Source: Candidatus Latescibacterota bacterium
Lineage (GTDB): Bacteria; Latescibacterota; UBA2968; UBA8231
Length of the DNA: 64,000 bases
Assembly (NCBI GenBank): GCA_022820485.1
Contig: JAJEFJ010000107.1
Location: 1-64,000 of the forward strand
Reading direction: 5' to 3'
Below, in pieces: positions 1 to 8,909 of the stretch; the stretch's first letter is position 1; each line of letters opens with the position of its first letter. The position numbers were made by a program, and so were the translations under genes. The notes under the pieces were generated by a model. The model did not search any database. It worked only from the letters and a program-made list of their open reading frames with translations, and was not told where the DNA came from.

Positions 1-1
1 G

Positions 2-91
2 GTCGCGGTGATGCGCAAGCTGCTCCTGCTGCTCAACGCCATTGCCCATCGACGAACCCCTTGGGTGCAACACCAAGCCAAAGCAGGCTAA
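2..91 (+). CDS. IS110-family transposase, C-terminal end (cut by window edge)
   Basis: The first 29 codons of the window read VAVMRKLLLLLNAIAHR and onward to a TAA stop. The sequence 'MRKLLxLLNAxxR' followed by a short Trp/Pro tail is the usual carboxy end of IS110/IS116/IS902-type transposases. Only the tail is present, so neither the catalytic DEDD domain nor intactness can be judged. The A-rich, hairpin-bearing stretch to about base 170 is presumably the right end of the element. Confidence 0.6.
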   Translation, partial: VAVMRKLLLLLNAIAHRRTPWVQHQAKAG

Positions 92-117
92 AAAAGGCTT
101 GACACACAACACAGATA

Positions 118-147
118 CTCCCGCAAAAGCGGGAATCCAGTCTTGTA
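118..147. repeat. Dispersed palindromic repeat, core TCCCGC-aaaa-GCGGGA
   Basis: A hairpin with arms TCCCGC (119-124) and GCGGGA (129-134) is followed by ATCCAGTCTTG. The same unit, inverted, recurs at 55964-55995 (CAAGACTGGATTCCCGC...). Related arms sit inside the small element at 14274-14437. It is a dispersed REP-like unit of this genome rather than a gene. Confidence 0.6.
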
Positions 148-174
148 CGCGATGCGGATTTGGCGCGACACCCT

Positions 175-204
175 GTAGGGGGCGGTTTGCAAACCGCCCC
201 CTAC
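175..204. repeat. 30-bp perfect palindrome at the end of the ABC ATPase gene
   Basis: The arms GTAGGGGGCGGTTT (175-188) and AAACCGCCCCCTAC (191-204) flank a GC centre. The TAG stop of the minus-strand ATPase (201-203) lies inside the palindrome, so the transcript ends in a very stable hairpin. It may work as a factor-independent terminator without an obvious U-tract, or as a REP-type end stabiliser. Confidence 0.6.
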
Positions 205-1829
205 TCGTCCTCTTCGTCCTCTTCGTCCTCTATCGCCTCAATGTCAAAAGCTGCCGCGATCAACGCCCGCGTGTAGGGCTCTTGTGGCGCAGCGAAAACC
301 TGCTGCGTCGGTCCCTGCTCAACTACCAACCCCTCCTTCATTACAATCAGCTCGCTCGCCAAGGCGCGGACTACCTTCAAATCGTGACTGATGAACAAAT
401 AGGCTAGGCCGTGGCGCTCTTGTAGTTGCAGCAGCAGTTCGACGATTTGGGCCTGCACTGTTTTGTCTAAGGCGCTAGTCGGTTCGTCGAGGACCACGAA
501 GCGCGGCTTGAGGGCCATGGCGCGGGCGATGGCGATGCGCTGGCGTTGGCCGCCGGAGAACTCGTGCGGGTAGCGGTCCATGGTCAACGGGTCCAGGTTG
601 ACTTCGGCCATGGCCTCGGCTACTAGCTGCCGGCGCTGGTGGTAGTCGCCGCCGATCTCGTGAATCAGCAGGCCCTCCTCGATAATCTGAAAAGCCGAGA
701 GGCGGGGGCTTAGCGAAGCGAAGGGATCCTGGAAGACGATCTGCATCTGCCGACGCAGCGGGCGGATCTGCTTTTGCTGCCAGCCTTGGATGTCGCGGTT
801 GTCGAATTCGATGGGGCCTTCGCTGGCGATCAGCCGCAAGAGCGCCTGACCCAAGGTGGTCTTGCCCGAACCGGATTCGCCGACGATGCCGACGGTCTGT
901 CCCGCACGGATATTGAGCGAAATTCCATCGACTGCTTTTACATGGCCCACGGTGCGGCGCAGCAGACCGCGCTTGATGGGAAAGTGGACCTTGAGGTTGT
1001 GGGTGCGGATGACTTCGGGCGCGGCCTCGTCAATCAGAGCCGGTTCCCCTTGAGGCTCGGAGGCTAGGAGCGTGCGGGTATAGGGATGTTGCGGAGCGGT
1101 GAAGAGAGACTCGGTGGTATTGTGTTCGACGATCTCGCCATCGCTCATCACATAGACGCGATCGGCCATGTGGCGGACGATGCCCAGATCGTGGGTGATT
1201 AGCAGAATTGCCATGCCCAACCGGGCCTGCAAGTCCTTGAGCAGGGCGAGAATCTGCGCCTGTATGGTCACATCGAGCGCCGTAGTTGGTTCGTCGGCAA
1301 TGAGCAGGTCGGGCTCGTTGGCCAGGGCCATGGCGATCATCACTCGCTGGCGCTGACCGCCCGAAAGCTGGTGCGGCCAAGCGTCTAAGCGCTCCTCGAC
1401 ATCGGGGAGGCCGACCAACCCAAGAAGCTCCATAGCCCGATCGCGCGCTTCCACGCGGCTCAGGCCCCGATGCAAGATGAGCGTTTCGCACAGTTGTTTT
1501 TCGATGGAATGCAGCGGGTTGAGCGAGGTCATCGGCTCTTGAAAAACCATCGCCACGCGGTTGCCGCGCAGCGCCTGCAACTGCGCCGACTCAGCGCCCA
1601 ACAACTCTTCACCGTCGAAGCGGACGCTGCCGTGGGGATGGCTGGCGCGCGGGTAGGGTAACAGTTGCAGCACCGAAAGCGCGGTCACTGACTTGCCCGA
1701 GCCAGATTCGCCGACCAGCGCCACAGTCTCGCCGCGTTCGATGTGCAGCGAAGCACTGCGCACCGCCTCGACATCGTCTCCCTCCACGTGGAAGCGCACG
1801 CCCAAGTCTTCGATGGTCAGCAAGCTCAT
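201..1829 (-). CDS. yejF: Oligopeptide ABC transporter, fused double ATPase subunit (YejF-like)
   Basis: This 542-residue protein contains two complete ABC ATPase domains in tandem, the YejF/DppD-DppF fusion layout. Walker A GESGSGKS is near residue 40, signature LSGGQRQR near 155 and Walker B LLIADEPT near 175. The second set is GESGSGKT near 318, FSGGQRQR near 428 and FVVLDEPTS near 448. It energises peptide import at the inner membrane. The ATG overlaps the stop of the upstream permease (ATGA), so the two are translationally coupled. The C-terminus is an acidic run (EDEEDEEDE) ending inside the palindrome at 175-204, which may have replaced the original tail. Yej systems of enterobacteria import peptides and microcin C; the substrate here is unknown. 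Confidence 0.9.
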   Translation of the reverse strand: MSLLTIEDLGVRFHVEGDDVEAVRSASLHIERGETVALVGESGSGKSVTALSVLQLLPYPRASHPHGSVRFDGEELLGAESAQLQALRGNRVAMVFQEPMTSLNPLHSIEKQLCETLILHRGLSRVEARDRAMELLGLVGLPDVEERLDAWPHQLSGGQRQRVMIAMALANEPDLLIADEPTTALDVTIQAQILALLKDLQARLGMAILLITHDLGIVRHMADRVYVMSDGEIVEHNTTESLFTAPQHPYTRTLLASEPQGEPALIDEAAPEVIRTHNLKVHFPIKRGLLRRTVGHVKAVDGISLNIRAGQTVGIVGESGSGKTTLGQALLRLIASEGPIEFDNRDIQGWQQKQIRPLRRQMQIVFQDPFASLSPRLSAFQIIEEGLLIHEIGGDYHQRRQLVAEAMAEVNLDPLTMDRYPHEFSGGQRQRIAIARAMALKPRFVVLDEPTSALDKTVQAQIVELLLQLQERHGLAYLFISHDLKVVRALASELIVMKEGLVVEQGPTQQVFAAPQEPYTRALIAAAFDIEAIEDEEDEEDE

Positions 1830-2914
1830 GCGCCGTCCTCCCCGGCGTAGGTCTTGCGCGGATCAAACGCGTCGCGCACCGCCTCGCCGATAAAGACCAA
1901 TAGCGACAGCATCACCGCCAGCGCTAAAAAAGCCGTAAAACCCAGCCACGGTGCTTGGAGGTTGCGCTTGCCTTGATTGAGCAGTTCGCCCAGCGACGGC
2001 GAGCCGGGCGGCAGGCCAAAGCCGAGAAAGTCGAGCGAGGTCAGCACCGCTACCGAGCCGGTAAGCACAAAGGGCAAAAAGGTCAGGGTAGAGACCATGG
2101 CGTTGGGCAGTACGTGCCGCCACATGATGCGGCGATTGCTCTGGCCGAGAGCGCGGGCCGCTTTGACAAAGTCGAAGTTGCGCGCGCGCAAGAATTCGGC
2201 GCGCACCACTCCGACCAAGCCCATCCAGCGAAACAGCAGCAACAAGCCAAGGAGCCACCAGAAATTCGGCTCCACCACACTGGCGAGGATGATCAGCAGG
2301 TAGAGCAGCGGCAAGCCCTGCCAGATCTCGATAAAGCGCTGGAAAAGCAGGTCCACCCAGCCGCCGAAGTACCCCTGCACCGCGCCTGCAGCAATGCCGA
2401 CCGCGGCGCTGAACAGCGTCAGCAGCAGGCCGAAGAGCACGGAGATGCGGTAGCCGTAGAGCACGCGCGCCACCACGTCGCGCGCTTGGTCGTCCGTGCC
2501 GAGCCAGTTTTCAGCGTCGGGCGGGGAAGGAGCCGGTTGCTTGAGGTCGTAGTTGACCGTGTCGTAGCTATAGGACACCAGCGGCCACAAGATCCAGCCC
2601 TTTTCTTCGATTAGCTCCACGACGAAGGGATCGCGGTATTCGGCCTCGGTCGCAAAATCGCCGCCAAAGGTCGTTTCGGGATACGTCGCGAGGACCGGGA
2701 AGTAATAGCTGCCGTCGAACCGAACGACCAGCGGACGGTCGTTGGCGATGAACTCAGCCGGCAGGGTCAGGGCGAAGAGGACCCAGAAGATCCAGAAACT
2801 CCAAAAGCCGCGGCGATTGCGGCGAAAATTGGCCAGCCGCCGTTGATTGAGCCGCGACAACTGCAAGCCCAGCAAGCGCGTCGGAGGGGGCGGTGGGGCG
2901 GATACAGCGCTCAT
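1826..2914 (-). CDS. yejE: Oligopeptide ABC transporter permease (YejE-like)
   Basis: This 362-residue inner-membrane permease belongs to the DppC/OppC type. A cytoplasmic N-terminus precedes one transmembrane helix (about residues 38-55), followed by a long periplasmic segment and five or more helices. The EAA loop, which contacts the ATPase, is visible as 'ALGQSNRRIMWRHVLPNA' around residue 265. The length and the insert after helix 1 fit YejE. It overlaps both neighbours by four bases (ATGA junctions), which places it in one operon with the other permease and the double ATPase. Confidence 0.9.
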   Translation of the reverse strand: MSAVSAPPPPPTRLLGLQLSRLNQRRLANFRRNRRGFWSFWIFWVLFALTLPAEFIANDRPLVVRFDGSYYFPVLATYPETTFGGDFATEAEYRDPFVVELIEEKGWILWPLVSYSYDTVNYDLKQPAPSPPDAENWLGTDDQARDVVARVLYGYRISVLFGLLLTLFSAAVGIAAGAVQGYFGGWVDLLFQRFIEIWQGLPLLYLLIILASVVEPNFWWLLGLLLLFRWMGLVGVVRAEFLRARNFDFVKAARALGQSNRRIMWRHVLPNAMVSTLTFLPFVLTGSVAVLTSLDFLGFGLPPGSPSLGELLNQGKRNLQAPWLGFTAFLALAVMLSLLVFIGEAVRDAFDPRKTYAGEDGA

Positions 2915-4014
2915 GACTCGCGGCTTTCAAAGTCGATGCGGCGATCGACTAGCGTATAGGTCAAATCGCCCACCAACTGCATCAGCAGGCCCAGCAAGGT
3001 GAAGAAATACAGCGTGGCAAACATCACCGGGTAATCGCGGCCAATCGCCGCCTCGTAGCCCAACAAACCCAACCCGTCCAACGAGAAGATGATTTCCGTC
3101 AGCAACGCACCCGTGAAGAAGATATCGACAAAAGCACTAGGGAAACCGGCGATGACGATCAGCATGGCGTTGCGGAAGACGTGGCCGTAGAGCACCCGAT
3201 TTTCGCTCAGGCCCTTGGCGCGGGCGGTGGTGACGTAGAGCTTGTTGATCTCGTCGAGGAAGGAGTTTTTGGTCAGCAAGGTCAGCCCGGCAAAGCCGCC
3301 GATGACCATCGCCGCGACCGGCAGCGCTAGATGCCAGAAGTAGTCGGCGATCTTGGCCAAGAGGCTCAGCTCATCCCAATTAGACGAGGTCAAGCCGCGC
3401 AGCGGGAACCAGTCGAGATAATGCCCACCGGCAAAGACCACGATCAGCAAGATGGCAAAGAGGAAGCTGGGGATGGCGTAGCCGACGATGACCAGCCCCG
3501 AGGTCCAGACATCGAACCGCGAGCCATCGCGTACGGCCTTGGCGATCCCAAGGGGAATGGAGATGAAATAGACCAGCAGCGTAGTCCACAGCCCCAGCGA
3601 AATCGACACCGGCATCTTCTCTTTGACCAAATCGACAACCCGTTGGTCGCGGTAAAAGCTCTCGCCGAAATCAAAGCGCACGTACTGGCCGATCATCTGC
3701 AAGAAGCGCTCGTGTACCGGCTTGTCGAAACCGTACATGCGCTCGAGCTCGGCGATCAACTCGGGGTCGAGCCCTTGGGCACCGCGGTATTTGCTGCTGA
3801 TCTCGCCGCCCGGCGTCGCCTCGGTGTCGAGGGTCTCGCCCATGCCCGAGCCGCTGACTCGCTCGGTGGCGTCCGTGCCAAAGCCCTGAATCACCGCAAT
3901 GGTGCGCTCGACCGGGCCGCCCGGTGCCGCTTGGATGATGAGGAAGTTAATGGTCATAATGCCGAAGAGGGTCGGCACCATCAACAGCAGACGGCGGAGA
4001 ATGTAAGCGCCCAT
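2911..4014 (-). CDS. yejB: Oligopeptide ABC transporter permease (YejB-like)
   Basis: This 367-residue permease belongs to the DppB/OppB family. It begins with the family's hallmark start 'YILRRLLLMVPTLFGI' and continues 'FLIIQAAPGGP'. The EAA loop (ARAKGLSENRVLYGHVFRNA) is near residue 270. A periplasmic insert of roughly 70 residues after helix 1 is typical of YejB rather than DppB. It starts 9 bases after the second binding-protein gene and overlaps yejE by four bases. It forms the membrane channel together with yejE. Confidence 0.9.
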   Translation of the reverse strand: MGAYILRRLLLMVPTLFGIMTINFLIIQAAPGGPVERTIAVIQGFGTDATERVSGSGMGETLDTEATPGGEISSKYRGAQGLDPELIAELERMYGFDKPVHERFLQMIGQYVRFDFGESFYRDQRVVDLVKEKMPVSISLGLWTTLLVYFISIPLGIAKAVRDGSRFDVWTSGLVIVGYAIPSFLFAILLIVVFAGGHYLDWFPLRGLTSSNWDELSLLAKIADYFWHLALPVAAMVIGGFAGLTLLTKNSFLDEINKLYVTTARAKGLSENRVLYGHVFRNAMLIVIAGFPSAFVDIFFTGALLTEIIFSLDGLGLLGYEAAIGRDYPVMFATLYFFTLLGLLMQLVGDLTYTLVDRRIDFESRES

Positions 4015-4023
4015 AAAAGCGGG

Positions 4024-5844
4024 CTAACGGCCCTGCTCCAGCCGCGCCGCCTTCTCGGCGTCGTACCACCAAGTGTAGGGCATGACGAAGTAGTCGCCGG
4101 TGTAGGGGGCAGACAAGGCGGGTTTGCCGAATTTGTCCCAGTGGACCACGCGGAAATTGTCGCTGTACCAGTGCGGGATGGTGTAGTGCCCCCACAGCAA
4201 TACCCGGTCCAGCGCCCGAGCCGTCGCCACCAGTTCGGCGCGGCTAGGGGCCTGAATCAGTCGTTCGACCAGCTCATCGACGACCGGGTCTTTAATACCG
4301 GCGACGTTGCCGCTGCCCGGCTCGTCCGCGACAGCGCTAGTCCAGTAGTTGCGCTGCTCATTGCCGGGACTGTGGCTCTGGCCTCGGACTAGGACAATGA
4401 CGTCGTAGTCAAACGTCTGAACCCTGTTTTGATACTGGGTCCGATCGACAATGCGGATTGCCGCTTTGACGCCGAGGCGTTCGAGGTTGGGGATCATCGG
4501 CGCGACAATGCGTTCCCACGACGAACTGGAGAGCAAAAATTCAATTTCCATGACCTCGCCGGTCTCACCGTGGGTCAGGACATCATCGACCACCTCCCAA
4601 CCTGCCGCTTGCAACAACCTTTTGGCGCGGCGCAGGTTTTGACGGAGCTGACCTGAACCGTCGGTGGTGGGTAGTTGAAACTCAGTGGTGAATAGTTCGT
4701 CGGGGACGCGGCCCCGGTACTCCTCTAGAATTTCCAACTCCCGGCCCGAAGGCAGACCTACAGAAGCCAACTCCGAATTGGCGAAGTAGCTGTTGCTGCG
4801 GGTGTAGAGGCCGTAGAACAGATTCTTTTTGGTCCACTCGAAGTCAAAGGCATAGCCAAGGGCCTGCCGCACCCGAGGATCGGCAAACTTGGCGCGGCGC
4901 GTGTTGAACCAAAACGCCTGCATCCCGGCGGCGCGCTGATGGGGCAGTGGGTCCTTGACTAGCCTGCCGGCGGCCACGGCTTCTCCCTCGTAGGCCGTTG
5001 ACCAGTCCTTGGACGAGCTTTCGCGGCGGTAGTCAAATTCACCGGCCTTGAGCGCCTCGATGGCCACGGTCTGGTCGCGGTAGTAGTCGAAGTGGATGCG
5101 GTCGAAGTTGAAGCGGCCTTTGTTGACGGGCAGGTCGCGGCCCCAGTAGTCTGCGACGCGCTCGTAGGTGATCGAGCGCCCGGCCTCGACCGCAGCGATT
5201 CGGTAGGGTCCGCTGCCCAACGGCGGGTCGAGCGTGGTTTCCTCGAAGTTGCGGCCCTCCCAGTAGTGTTTGGGTAGGATGGCCATTTGGCCGGAGATTA
5301 GCGGCAGTTCTTTGTTAGTCTCTCCGCTGAAGATCAACCGGACTTGGTGCGCTCCGACTTTTTCGGCGGTCTCGATGGCCGCAAAATAGTTGCGGAATCT
5401 GGGATGCCCCTTGGTCTTATAGGTCTCCAGCGAAAAAATCACGTCCTCGGGAGTTATGGGCTTGCCGTCGTGCCAGCGCGCCTCCGACCGCAGGGTGTAG
5501 AGCACCCAAGAATTGTCGGGAGGAACTTCGATGCGCTCGGCGAGGCGACCGTATCCGACGGCGATTTCGTCTTCGGCGCTTTCGGTGAGGGTGTCGTAGA
5601 TCAAGCTGCCTAGACCCGGCGGCTCAATGCCCTTGAGGATATAGGGATTGAGGCTGTCAAAGGTGCCGATCCAACCTAAGCGCAGCGTACCGCCCTTCGG
5701 CGTGTCGGGATTGACGTAGTCGAAATGGGTAAAGTCGGGGCCGTATTTGAGCTCACCGTAGATGGAAATGCCGTGGCCGACGTAGTTGTCAGCACGGATG
5801 GGAAGCGCCGTCAGGACGGCGATTAGAGCGAGTGCGATGTGCAT
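4024..5844 (-). CDS. yejA: Oligopeptide-binding protein, SBP family 5 (YejA-like, copy 2)
   Basis: Periplasmic solute-binding protein of 606 residues from the chosen start. The ATG at 5844 is preceded by AGAAGG six bases upstream and gives a clean signal peptide (MHIALALIAVLTALPIRA). A longer reading from ATG 5895, in an ATGA overlap with the previous gene, is possible but lacks a ribosome site. The mature part begins 'YVGHGISIYGELKYGPDFTHFDYVNPD' in segments typical of YejA, and 'WHDGKPITPEDVIFSLE' is the SBP_bac_5 signature. It is a tandem paralogue of the gene directly upstream and has exactly the same length. The two probably widen the peptide range of one transporter. Confidence 0.88.
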   Translation of the reverse strand: MHIALALIAVLTALPIRADNYVGHGISIYGELKYGPDFTHFDYVNPDTPKGGTLRLGWIGTFDSLNPYILKGIEPPGLGSLIYDTLTESAEDEIAVGYGRLAERIEVPPDNSWVLYTLRSEARWHDGKPITPEDVIFSLETYKTKGHPRFRNYFAAIETAEKVGAHQVRLIFSGETNKELPLISGQMAILPKHYWEGRNFEETTLDPPLGSGPYRIAAVEAGRSITYERVADYWGRDLPVNKGRFNFDRIHFDYYRDQTVAIEALKAGEFDYRRESSSKDWSTAYEGEAVAAGRLVKDPLPHQRAAGMQAFWFNTRRAKFADPRVRQALGYAFDFEWTKKNLFYGLYTRSNSYFANSELASVGLPSGRELEILEEYRGRVPDELFTTEFQLPTTDGSGQLRQNLRRAKRLLQAAGWEVVDDVLTHGETGEVMEIEFLLSSSSWERIVAPMIPNLERLGVKAAIRIVDRTQYQNRVQTFDYDVIVLVRGQSHSPGNEQRNYWTSAVADEPGSGNVAGIKDPVVDELVERLIQAPSRAELVATARALDRVLLWGHYTIPHWYSDNFRVVHWDKFGKPALSAPYTGDYFVMPYTWWYDAEKAARLEQGR

Positions 5845-5891
5845 AATCAACCTTCTGTCAATGGACGATTCAAGCGCGACATTCACGACAT

Positions 5892-7712
5892 TCATTTGGC
5901 TTCTAACCGCGCCGCTTTTTCCGCGTCCCACCACCATGTGTCGGGAAAGCCCAACCCATTGGGGGCTGGCTCTGGCATTCGCCCGAACTTGTTCCAGTAG
6001 GCCAAGCGATAGGAGCGGCTGTGCGAGTCGGGGATTACGTAGTGGTTCCAGAGCAAGATGCGGTCGAGGGCATGGGTTATCGCGACCTGCGTTGGACGGT
6101 CGGGAGCGGCGATCTGGCGCTCGATCAACTCGTCGATGACCGGGTCGGCAATGCCGACGTAATTGCGGCTGCCCGCCGATCGCGCCGCGGTACTCGACCA
6201 GAAGTTGCGCTGCTCATTGCCCGGACTCAAGGTCTGACGCCAAGAGGCGACGATGATGTCGAAATCGAAATCCTGGACGCGGTTCTGGTACTGCGCCGCG
6301 TCCACGGTGCGGATGGTCGCCTCAACGCCGAGGCGTTCGAGATTTTGCACGAGGGGGCTGAGGACGCGCTCGTACGACGAGGATCCGAGCAAGAATTCAA
6401 AGCGCATTACCTCGCCACTCTCAGCGTGAGTCAGCTTCCCATCGACGACGGTCCAGCCAGCCTCGGTGAGCAATTTCTTCGCCGTGCGAAGGTTTTGGCG
6501 CAACTGTCCCGATCCGTTAGTCGCCGGCGGCGCGTAGGCAGTGGTAAACACCTCGTCCGGTATCCGCCCCCGGTACGCCTCTAAAATTTCCAACTCCTGT
6601 CCCGCAGGCAGCCCCGACGAGCCAAGGTCCGAATTACCCCAATAGCTGTTGCTGCGGGTGAGGAGACCGTAGAACAGATTCTTGTTAGTCCATTCAAAAT
6701 CGTAGGCATAGGCGAGCGCCTGCCGCACCTTGGGATCTTTGAACTTGTCGCGTCGGGTATTAAACGCAAAGCCCGACATGCCGCGGATGAGTTGATGTGG
6801 AATCTGCACCTTGACCATCCGTCCCTCGGCGATCGGTGCAAAGCCCTCGTAGTCCGTGGCCCATTCCTTGGAATCGCTCAACAGGCGATAGTCGTACTCC
6901 CCCGTCTTGAAGGCTTCGATGGCCACGGTCTGGTCGCGGTAGTACTCGTAGCGGATGCGGTCGAAGTTGTGGCGGCCCTTGTGTACGGGCAGGTCGCGCG
7001 CCCAGTAGTCCTCAACGCGCTCGTAGGTAATCGAGCGGCCCGGCTCGAACTCGGCGATTTTGTACGGGCCGCTGCCCAAAGGCGGCTCTAGCGTAGTGGC
7101 GGCGAATTCGCGCCCTTCCCAATAGTGCTTGGGCAATACTCGTAGCTGGCCGATGATCAGCGGCATTTCGCGGTTGGTGCCCTCTTTGAACTCGAACCTC
7201 ACCTGGCGCTCGTCGAGGGCGAAAACCGTGTCAACGTCGGCGTAGAAAGTGCGAAAAAACGGGATGCCCTTGGTGGTGAGGATTTTGAAGCTGAAGATCA
7301 CGTCGGCCGCGGTCACCGGAACGCCATCGTGCCAGCGCGCTTCAGGGTGAAGCTCAAAGACGATCCAAGAGCGATCCTCCGGCATCTGCATCTGCGCGGC
7401 GAGCTGGCCGTATTCGGTGAACGGCTCGTCCTTGGACTTAGTGCAGAGCCGATTGTAGAGCATCAGCGAGCCGTAGGCGGCCACCCCCTTGAGGGTGAAG
7501 GGATTGAGGCTGTCGTACGTGCCGATGGCGGCGAGGCGGATTTCGCCGCCTTTGGGGGCGTCGGGATTGACGTAGTCGAAGTGGGTAAAATCAGGCCCGT
7601 ATTTGGGGTCGCCGTAGAGCGTGAAGGCATGGGCGCGAAGAACGGGACTGTCCGCGGCGTGGGCCACCGAGGCGAGGATAAAGCAGAAAACTAGCGAGCG
7701 CATGATCCGCAT
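5892..7712 (-). CDS. yejA: Oligopeptide-binding protein, SBP family 5 (YejA-like, copy 1)
   Basis: First gene of the yej-type operon, 606 residues. The signal peptide is MRIMRSLVFCFILASVAHAA; an internal ATG at 7703 is an alternative start and neither has a strong ribosome site. 'YGDPKYGPDFTHFDYVNPD' and 'WHDGVPVTAADVIFSFK' identify the family 5 extracellular solute-binding fold. It is strongly similar along its whole length to the next gene, so the pair arose by tandem duplication. The operon order on the minus strand is binding protein, binding protein, permease, permease, double ATPase. Confidence 0.88.
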   Translation of the reverse strand: MRIMRSLVFCFILASVAHAADSPVLRAHAFTLYGDPKYGPDFTHFDYVNPDAPKGGEIRLAAIGTYDSLNPFTLKGVAAYGSLMLYNRLCTKSKDEPFTEYGQLAAQMQMPEDRSWIVFELHPEARWHDGVPVTAADVIFSFKILTTKGIPFFRTFYADVDTVFALDERQVRFEFKEGTNREMPLIIGQLRVLPKHYWEGREFAATTLEPPLGSGPYKIAEFEPGRSITYERVEDYWARDLPVHKGRHNFDRIRYEYYRDQTVAIEAFKTGEYDYRLLSDSKEWATDYEGFAPIAEGRMVKVQIPHQLIRGMSGFAFNTRRDKFKDPKVRQALAYAYDFEWTNKNLFYGLLTRSNSYWGNSDLGSSGLPAGQELEILEAYRGRIPDEVFTTAYAPPATNGSGQLRQNLRTAKKLLTEAGWTVVDGKLTHAESGEVMRFEFLLGSSSYERVLSPLVQNLERLGVEATIRTVDAAQYQNRVQDFDFDIIVASWRQTLSPGNEQRNFWSSTAARSAGSRNYVGIADPVIDELIERQIAAPDRPTQVAITHALDRILLWNHYVIPDSHSRSYRLAYWNKFGRMPEPAPNGLGFPDTWWWDAEKAARLEAK

Positions 7713-7848
7713 GAAAATCGTCGTTTCGTTTGGCGTGAGGGAGATAAAACGAAGAATCCGTGTACATAGATTAAAATTAAACTAGAAAGGGGATTTACGG
7801 CCACCGACGCGGTTGGCCGCAGTGCGGCTCTGTTCTATCTTGGCGACG

Positions 7849-7854
7849 TATAAT
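7849..7854 (+). promoter_or_regulatory. Candidate -10 box for the PhyH-family gene
   Basis: A perfect TATAAT lies 24 bases upstream of the dioxygenase ATG, in the divergent gap between this gene and the peptide-transport operon. No good -35 box is visible at 16-18 bases upstream. Transcription would start about 7861, leaving room for the GAGGAGG ribosome site. Confidence 0.4.
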
Positions 7855-7877
7855 TCGCTACGCGAGGAGGACTACCG

Positions 7878-8672
7878 ATGCTGACGCCCAAACAAAAAGA
7901 GCACTTTGACGTCTTTGGCTTTCTCTGCCTGCGCCAGGCGTTTTCCCCGGACGAGATGGCCGAGATTACCCAAGCCGCCGACCAGGTGTGGCGCGAGGAT
8001 AGAGGCGGCCAACCCGACGACGGCCAGCACCAGGGCCTAGCGCCTTTTGCCGAGCTAAATCCCCGGCTTTTGGACTTAGCCGAGGACGACCGCATTTTCG
8101 AGGTAGTCGCCGATCTCTTAGGAGACGATTTCCTGTGGTCGGGATCGGAGGGCAACAAGGAGGGGCGTACCGAGAAGGGGGAGCACAACTGGCACGCGGA
8201 TCGGCCAGGGGCCGCAGAGACCGAATATCGGCGACTCAAAGTGATGATCTACCTGACGCCCACCACCAAAGAACAGGGCGCCCTGCGCGTGATCCCCGGT
8301 TCGCACCGCATGCCCTTCCACGAGTGGCTGTGGCCCTTACAGTCCCACCACTTCAAGGACGGCACGATCGGCGACAGCTTCGGGGCGAGGGGCGAGGACA
8401 TCCCTGCCTGCGCGGTGGAGACCATGCCCGGCGATGTGGTCTTTTTCCACCACAGCCTCTTTCACGCAGCCTACGGCAAGTTCCCCGAGCGGCGCTACGT
8501 TGCCTTCAAGTTCGTCACTCGACCCGACACCGAGGCCAAGCTGCGCTCTATGCAGCGCTACGCAGCCGGGGCCTTTGACGTCGATCCAGCGCTCTTAGCA
8601 AGGCCCCGGCTGCGCTCCATTGCCGAGGATTTGATCGCCTTGGGCGAACAGGCGAAGGCTTTAACAAACTGA
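7878..8672 (+). CDS. Phytanoyl-CoA dioxygenase (PhyH) family protein
   Basis: 264-residue Fe(II)/2-oxoglutarate-dependent oxygenase. The iron-binding HxD is visible in 'HNWHADRPG' (near residue 116), and the distal His is in 'VFFHHSLFHAAYGKFPERRYVAF' segments near 200, followed by the Arg that binds 2-oxoglutarate. 'GALRVIPGSHRMPFHEW' is a PhyH hallmark. GCGAGGAGG is correctly spaced before the ATG. It is a stand-alone gene between divergent and convergent neighbours. The substrate cannot be read from sequence; members hydroxylate acyl-CoAs, small molecules or natural products. Confidence 0.88.
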   Translation: MLTPKQKEHFDVFGFLCLRQAFSPDEMAEITQAADQVWREDRGGQPDDGQHQGLAPFAELNPRLLDLAEDDRIFEVVADLLGDDFLWSGSEGNKEGRTEKGEHNWHADRPGAAETEYRRLKVMIYLTPTTKEQGALRVIPGSHRMPFHEWLWPLQSHHFKDGTIGDSFGARGEDIPACAVETMPGDVVFFHHSLFHAAYGKFPERRYVAFKFVTRPDTEAKLRSMQRYAAGAFDVDPALLARPRLRSIAEDLIALGEQAKALTN

Positions 8673-8710
8673 TTTATAATTCTTGGGGGAGGATCTGAGC
8701 GCGTATTAGC

Positions 8711-8908
8711 TTAGCCTTTGGGTCGGCTGCGCTCCTTGGCTTGCTGGAGGATGCTCTTAGCTGTCACGAGGGTTTTTACTGGGCGGGGCACGGCCACTGA
8801 GGCCCCTGTCGTGCTGTGCTTCCATTTCTGGTGCTTGCCGGTGCTCACCCAAATATAGCCTAGGGCTGTTAGCCGACTCGTAAGCCAGCGATAGTAATCC
8901 TCGCCCAC
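8711..8908 (-). CDS. HicA-like toxin (mRNA interferase family)
   Basis: 65-residue protein read from a GTG one base after the stop of the DUF1902 gene. The pattern 'LTALGYIWVSTGKHQKWKH' then 'VAVPRPVKTLVTAKSILQQA' matches the compact dsRBD-like HicA fold: helix, Gly-x-x-His at the active site, beta pair and a final helix. HicA toxins cleave mRNA. The upstream gene has the HicB-like fold expected of the partner antitoxin. GTG is the only sensible start at this junction. An alternative is a YcfA-like RNA-binding protein without toxicity. Confidence 0.65.
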   Translation of the reverse strand: MGEDYYRWLTSRLTALGYIWVSTGKHQKWKHSTTGASVAVPRPVKTLVTAKSILQQAKERSRPKG

Positions 8909-8909
8909 G

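Noticed and set aside
1826..2614. Long open frames on the plus strand opposite the transporter genes
   Set aside because: High GC content opens antisense frames; they lack family signatures and ribosome sites, whereas the minus-strand genes have clear motifs.
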